Assembly: GCA_002411615.1 (NCBI GenBank)
Contig: DHOF01000134.1
Location: forward strand, 4,880 to 20,802
Reading direction: 5' to 3'
DNA: 15,923 nt
Origin: Ruminococcaceae bacterium UBA5397
GTDB lineage: Bacteria; Bacillota; Clostridia; Oscillospirales; Acutalibacteraceae
Below, piece by piece: positions 12,587-15,923 of this stretch. The first letter of the stretch is position 1. Every line of letters starts with the position of its first letter. The translations under genes were made by a program, and so were the position numbers. Under the pieces are notes generated by a model. The model was not told where the DNA came from, did no database searches, and was given only the letters and a program-made list of their open reading frames with translations.

Positions 12587-13597
12587 TTAGCCTTTGAGTG
12601 CTTCATAAGCAGCAACCGCACAAGCAACAGTCGCACCGACCATTGGATTGTTGCCCATTCCGATCAGTCCCATCATTTCCACGTGAGCAGGGACGCTGGA
12701 GGAACCTGCAAATTGAGCGTCGCCGTGCATACGGCCCATAGAATCGGTTAAGCCGTAAGAAGCAGGCCCTGCACCGACGTTATCCGGATGAAGCGTTCTG
12801 CCGGTACCACCGCCGGAAGCAACTGAAAAATAGTGCTTGCCGTTTTCAATGGCCCATTTTTTATAGGTGCCGGCAACCAAATGCTGAAAACGAACCGGGT
12901 TAGTAGAGTTTCCGGTGATGGAAACATCAACGCCCTCGTGTTTCATGATTGCTACGCCTTCCAAAACGTCATTGGCGCCATAGCATTTGACTGCAGCACG
13001 GTCGCCGTCGGAATAGGCATGGGTATCGACGACTTTGAGCTCGTCATTATAGGGATCATACTCGGTTTTTACATAGGTAAAGCCATTAATTCTGGAAATA
13101 ATAAAAGCGGCATCTTTTCCCAGACCATTTAAGATAATGCGCAGCGGCTTTTTGCGGGCACGGTTTGCAGTACGCGCAATGCCGATAGCGCCTTCGGCTG
13201 CGGCAAAGCTCTCATGTCCTGCAAGAAATGCAAAGCACTGGGTCTCGTCCCGCAAAAGACGGGCGCCGAGGTTGCCGTGTCCCAATCCGACTTTCCGGTT
13301 TTCGGCAACGGAACCCGGAATGCAGAAGGCCTGCAGACCAACGCCGATTTTCTCAGCGGCATCAGAAGCAGAAGCTGCGCCTTCTTTTAAAGCGATCGCG
13401 GTGCCAAGGGTATATGCCCACGAAGCATTTTCAAACGCGATGGGTTGAATGCCCTTTACGATTTTATCAACATCAATTCCTTTGGAAAGGCAAAGATCTT
13501 TGGCTGCTTCGAGACTTTCAATCCCGTATTTTTTCATGCAGACCTTGATCTTTTCCATTCTTCTTTCTTTTCCTTCAAATGTTACATCATTGGCCAT
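12587..13597 (-). CDS. GGGtGRT protein (uncharacterised family)
   Basis: 336 residues, named for its invariant motif, here SGGGTGRT (261-268). I recognise the family from the motif and the C-terminal stretch, with SSSVPAHVEMMGLIGMGNNP (299-318) also typical. Other conserved-looking parts are GHGNLGARLL (106-115), FLAGHESFAAAEGAIGIARTANRARKK (124-150), and KDAAFIISRINGFTY (161-175). It has no signal peptide or clear membrane helix, so it is presumably cytoplasmic. Six Cys are scattered (20, 36, 92, 121, 205, 326) with no CxxC cluster. The ATG at 13597 follows AAAGGAGG. It lies 29 bp after a NifU-like scaffold gene in the same operon, the partner usually found with this family, so a link to iron-sulfur or metal handling is inferred. 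Biochemical function is unknown to me. Confidence 0.9.
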   Translation of the reverse strand: MANDVTFEGKERRMEKIKVCMKKYGIESLEAAKDLCLSKGIDVDKIVKGIQPIAFENASWAYTLGTAIALKEGAASASDAAEKIGVGLQAFCIPGSVAENRKVGLGHGNLGARLLRDETQCFAFLAGHESFAAAEGAIGIARTANRARKKPLRIILNGLGKDAAFIISRINGFTYVKTEYDPYNDELKVVDTHAYSDGDRAAVKCYGANDVLEGVAIMKHEGVDVSITGNSTNPVRFQHLVAGTYKKWAIENGKHYFSVASGGGTGRTLHPDNVGAGPASYGLTDSMGRMHGDAQFAGSSSVPAHVEMMGLIGMGNNPMVGATVACAVAAYEALKG

Positions 13598-13626
13598 TTT
13601 GCTGTGTCCTCCTTTATCTCTCGGAT

Positions 13627-14319
13627 TTATTCTTCGCGGGGATCAATATATCTGGCTGCGCCGTCAAAACGTCCATATTGTCCGATATTATCTTTGTATG
13701 CCTGATCCGGCGATTTTCCGTGGCGGATATCTTCCAGCATTTTTCCAACTTTGACGAACTGGTAGCCGATGACTTCATCATTTTCATCCAGAGCCATCTT
13801 CAGCACATAGCCTTCGGTCATCTCCATATAGCGCACGCCTTTTGCATTCGTGCTGAACATGGTGCCAACCTGGCTGCGCAGACCTTTGCCCAGATCTTCC
13901 AGACTCGCTCCGATGGGAAGCCCTCCCTCGGAAAATGCGGTCTGGCTGCGGCCGTAAACAATTTGCTTGAAAAGTTCCCGCATGGCAACGTTGATTGCAT
14001 CGCATACAAGATCGGTATTCAGGCATTCCAGAATTGTTTTTCCCGGAAGAATCTCTGCTGCCATAGCAGCAGAATGAGTCATTCCGGAACAGCCGATGGT
14101 TTCTACCAGTGCTTCCTGTACAATACCATCCTTAATATTAAGAGTCAGTTTACAAGTACCCTGCTGCGGCGCACACCAGCCAACACCATGAGTCAATCCG
14201 GAAATATCTTTGATGTCATAAGCCTTTACCCATTTTCCCTCTTCTGGAATCGGAGCGGGGCCGTGCTTTGGTCCTTTTGCTACGGTACACATTCTTTCCA
14301 CTTCTGCGGAATAGTTCAT
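13627..14319 (-). CDS. NifU/IscU-like iron-sulfur cluster scaffold protein paired with GGGtGRT
   Basis: 230 residues from the ATG at 14319, chosen because AAAGGAG precedes it. The frame extends back to an ATG at 14346 without a ribosome site. The IscU-like core is TIGCSGMTHSAAMAAEILPGKT (75-96), whose C77 matches the central cluster Cys of IscU. Other candidate ligands are C49 or C56 (GWCAPQQGTC) and C106 (DLVCDAIN), so three Cys are available as in a scaffold. It is longer than IscU (about 130 residues), with an extra N-terminal segment and a C-terminal part from about 130 (VRYMEMTEGYVLKMALDENDEVIGYQFVKVGKMLEDI) that is peculiar to this subgroup. No cysteine desulfurase (iscS/nifS) or IscR is nearby. 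It is first in the operon. Confidence 0.85.
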   Translation of the reverse strand: MNYSAEVERMCTVAKGPKHGPAPIPEEGKWVKAYDIKDISGLTHGVGWCAPQQGTCKLTLNIKDGIVQEALVETIGCSGMTHSAAMAAEILPGKTILECLNTDLVCDAINVAMRELFKQIVYGRSQTAFSEGGLPIGASLEDLGKGLRSQVGTMFSTNAKGVRYMEMTEGYVLKMALDENDEVIGYQFVKVGKMLEDIRHGKSPDQAYKDNIGQYGRFDGAARYIDPREE

Positions 14320-14678
14320 CTTCGTTCTCCTTTCAGCATCCGGCACTCGCTTTTTTGGAGCGCCTCCCGCATGTCATTTCTATATGCTTCATTATAGGGG
14401 ATTCAAAAACGTTGTGCAAGCTGAAAAAATAAAAAGATAAAAATTTAACAATCTTTTTAAGATAACCGAATTCTAAAAATATCAATGAAAAGAAAGAAGG
14501 AAAAGCCTTTTTGTGAAAATCGGTGGGGAGGAGGGACCTTTGGAGGAATTATCGGAGATGAAAATCAGAGATGGAGGGATTTAAAGTGCTTTCTTCGTAC
14601 TTTTTTTCAGTTTTGGACCGTTAAGATGGAGATACAGCCTTTCGAAGCGGACAGGCTTAAAAACGGAGGATTGAAATT
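14320..14678. other. Divergent gap between the NifU-like operon and the signal-peptidase-like gene
   Basis: 359 bp. The left part holds the strong minus-strand promoter. The right part (14485-14678) is purine-rich with several GGAGG-like tracts and overlapping tiny frames: 24 codons from GTG at 14513, and 19 codons from ATG at 14626, whose stop overlaps the next gene's start. None looks like a convincing gene. I see no clear plus-strand promoter. Confidence 0.6.
14391..14419 (-). promoter_or_regulatory. Promoter of the NifU-like/GGGtGRT operon
   Basis: On the minus strand TTGCAC (14414-14419) and a consensus TATAAT (14391-14396) are separated by exactly 17 bp. The leader would be about 65 nt. 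This is the best-looking promoter in the window. Confidence 0.85.
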
Positions 14679-15194
14679 ATGACAATGAAGCGCTGGAAAA
14701 AGATATGGAATATTTTAGGCGGATTATTGGTGGCGCTGGCAGTGGCAATCTTTGTAGTGCCGAGATTTTTCGGATATGTTCCTCTGGGGATGTGCAGCGC
14801 AGGGGTTCGGTGTGAATATCCTCAGGGAAGCCTTTTATATATACAAAAAATACAGCCTGAAAAACTGCGGGTAGGGGAACCCATTGCCTATTATAGGGGG
14901 ACTTTAAAAAGGCAGCCCATTGTGCGCAGAATTACCCGAATTGATTATTCTAACGGTCAGTTTATGGCAAATCAGGACGATTCCGATTTTGCCGCGGATA
15001 TCGTGCCGTTTTCAGATCTGTATGGAGCTCCGGTTTCTTTTTATCTGCCGGGATTAGGAACAGCGTTTACAGAGCTGCAGACGCTGCCCGGAATGGTGAT
15101 CTTGTTTTTTTTGGTCGGTACTTATCTGGTGCTCAACTATTATTTCGGTGCTTTAGCAAAAGGAGAATGGCCGCCGCCGACAGAATTTCGCTGA
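14679..15194 (+). CDS. Signal peptidase I (S26)-like membrane protein lacking the catalytic dyad
   Basis: 171 residues, with ATG at 14679 preceded by GGAGGA 8 bases upstream (a second ATG lies at 14685). It has one helix at each end (about 11-31 and 136-156), like SipW-type signal peptidases. The segment YVPLGMCSAGVRCEYPQGSL (33-52) lines up with the family's VP..VLSGSMEPT-P-GSL, followed by LRVGEPIAYYRG (63-74) for VGDVI-F. The catalytic SGSMEP reads SAGVRC, so the nucleophile Ser becomes G42. The partner Thr-His-Arg reads VRR, so His becomes R83. Without either residue it should not cleave signal peptides. It stops 172 bp upstream of secA, which has its own promoter. The fold assignment is by eye, and an unrelated two-helix exported protein remains possible. 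Confidence 0.65.
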   Translation: MTMKRWKKIWNILGGLLVALAVAIFVVPRFFGYVPLGMCSAGVRCEYPQGSLLYIQKIQPEKLRVGEPIAYYRGTLKRQPIVRRITRIDYSNGQFMANQDDSDFAADIVPFSDLYGAPVSFYLPGLGTAFTELQTLPGMVILFFLVGTYLVLNYYFGALAKGEWPPPTEFR

Positions 15195-15244
15195 ATCTTA
15201 ACTTTACAAGGAAAAATTATGAAATGTTACAAAAATTTAAAAAA

Positions 15245-15265
15245 GCCTTCTTTCCACCAGAAGGC
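15245..15265 (-). terminator. Hairpin just upstream of the secA promoter, oriented leftwards
   Basis: GCCTTC/GAAGGC arms with a 9-nt loop. The T-run (TTTTTT then AAATTT) follows only when read on the minus strand. No minus-strand gene ends here, so it may stop antisense transcription from within secA, or simply be a structured element above the secA promoter. Confidence 0.35.
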
Positions 15266-15270
15266 AAATA

Positions 15271-15279
15271 TGATATAAT
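15271..15279 (+). promoter_or_regulatory. Extended -10 promoter of secA
   Basis: TGA-TATAAT is a perfect extended -10 element. The -35 position 17 bp upstream reads TTTCCA (15251-15256, 4 of 6). Transcription would start near 15286, leaving a leader of about 80 nt. Confidence 0.75.
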
Positions 15280-15366
15280 CACTTTCGTATACTGAAATAC
15301 AGGGAAACTTTTAATAGAAACGAACCGGGAGTAAAAATTTCTCCTTGGCATGAGGTGGAAAATATT

Positions 15367-15923
15367 ATGGCAAATATCCTGAAAGCACTTTTTGGAAATT
15401 ACAGCAAGCGAGAGCTCAAACGGGTACAACCTATCTGCGATGCTGTGATGAAGCTGGAAGAAAAATATGCAGCTCTTTCGACACAGGATCTTCAGGCACA
15501 GACGGGTATTTTAAAACAGAGACTTAGAAACGGCGAAACACTGGATCAGATCCTCCCCGATGCTTTTGCAGTTTGCCGAGAGGCCAGCTGGCGGGTACTG
15601 GGAATGAAGCACTTTCCGGTACAGATTGTCGGCGGTATTATCCTGCATCAAGGACGCATCGCCGAGATGAAAACCGGTGAAGGTAAAACGTTAGTGGCAA
15701 CGCTGCCTGCTTATTTGAATGCGCTTTCCGGAAAAGGAGTCCATATTGTTACGGTCAACGATTATCTGGCACGCCGCGACAGTGAATGGATGGGAAAGGT
15801 CTATCGCTTTCTGGGCCTTTCGGTAGGACTGATCGTTCACGATAAAGAGGGCGCACAACGAAAAGCTGCTTATGAAGCCGACATCACCTATGGAACCAAC
15901 AATGAATTTGGATTTGATTATCT
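15367..15923 (+). CDS. secA: SecA preprotein translocase ATPase (3' end cut off by window edge)
   Basis: This is the ATP-driven motor of the general secretion pathway, which pushes preproteins through SecYEG. The first 185 codons are present. The start [19 protein letters not shown] and the nucleotide-binding domain motifs are typical: [18 protein letters not shown] (79-96), Walker A MKTGEGKT (101-108), [11 protein letters not shown] (128-138) and [14 protein letters not shown] (173-186). The ATG at 15367 follows GAGGTGG at 8 bases. It has its own extended -10 promoter and an 80-nt leader. The rest of the gene, including Walker B and the preprotein-binding domain, lies outside the window. Confidence 0.97.
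   Translation, partial: MANILKALFGNYSKRELKRVQPICDAVMKLEEKYAALSTQDLQAQTGILKQRLRNGETLDQILPDAFAVCREASWRVLGMKHFPVQIVGGIILHQGRIAEMKTGEGKTLVATLPAYLNALSGKGVHIVTVNDYLARRDSEWMGKVYRFLGLSVGLIVHDKEGAQRKAAYEADITYGTNNEFGFDY

Noticed and set aside
13579..14397. A 272-codon plus-strand open frame lying opposite the NifU-like gene
   Set aside because: It is a shadow of the real minus-strand gene: composition is Cys/His/Phe-rich, it has no ribosome site, and the opposite strand has IscU-like motifs and a good promoter.
15195..15366. SecM-like arrest peptide gene upstream of secA
   Set aside because: No open frame with a signal peptide or arrest-like motif fits in the 172-bp gap.
1..15923. Mobile element, prophage, defence island or CRISPR
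   Set aside because: I saw no transposase, integrase, phage structural gene, regularly spaced repeat array or tRNA-flanking attachment site. The gene content is mostly housekeeping.

Overview
The window looks like a chromosomal piece of a low-to-mid GC Gram-positive anaerobe of the class Clostridia (an Oscillospiraceae/Ruminococcaceae-type genome is my inference). Pointers are strong AGGAGG-type ribosome sites before nearly every gene, TATAAT promoters, lipoprotein signals, a class II aldolase, an Ogg-type glycosylase of clostridial kind, and a GGGtGRT/NifU-like pair known mainly from anaerobic Firmicutes. Both edges cut genes: mglC on the left and secA on the right. No tRNA, rRNA, CRISPR array, insertion sequence or phage gene was seen.

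Layout. 1-3739 (minus): galactose/glucose ABC importer mglB-mglA-mglC, with a stable hairpin between mglB and mglA. 3740-4157: a divergent, AT-rich control region with several palindromes. 4158-5647 (plus): a two-gene ABC-2 exporter of the GntR/YtrA-regulated kind, with an operator-like palindrome at the promoter but no regulator gene beside it. 5664-5701: bidirectional terminator shared with the convergent unit. 5725-9543 (minus): rlmB (SpoU-type rRNA methyltransferase) followed after 15 bp by a 1003-residue membrane protein that I read as a degenerate P-type ATPase. 9544-9981: long control region with two diverged 25-bp repeats 63 bp apart and a 9-bp inverted repeat at the -10 of the next gene. 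9982-10815 (plus): ogg. 10904-11842 (plus): fba with its own promoter and terminator. 12000-12467 (plus): a DUF4358-type lipoprotein. 12481-12567: two back-to-back hairpin terminators. 12587-14319 (minus): NifU-like scaffold protein plus GGGtGRT protein, with a near-consensus promoter. 14679-15194 (plus): a signal-peptidase-like membrane protein lacking the catalytic dyad. 15367-end (plus): secA.

How the genes work together. MglBAC forms a complete sugar importer, and fba is a central glycolysis enzyme. ogg and rlmB are housekeeping repair and rRNA-modification genes. The most interesting material is three poorly understood units set among this housekeeping: (1) the P-type-ATPase-like protein with altered catalytic motifs and a 450-residue charged/proline-rich N-terminus, (2) the GGGtGRT/NifU-like pair, and (3) the signal-peptidase-like pseudoenzyme directly upstream of secA. 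Two apparent pseudoenzymes in one 16-kb window is worth following up.
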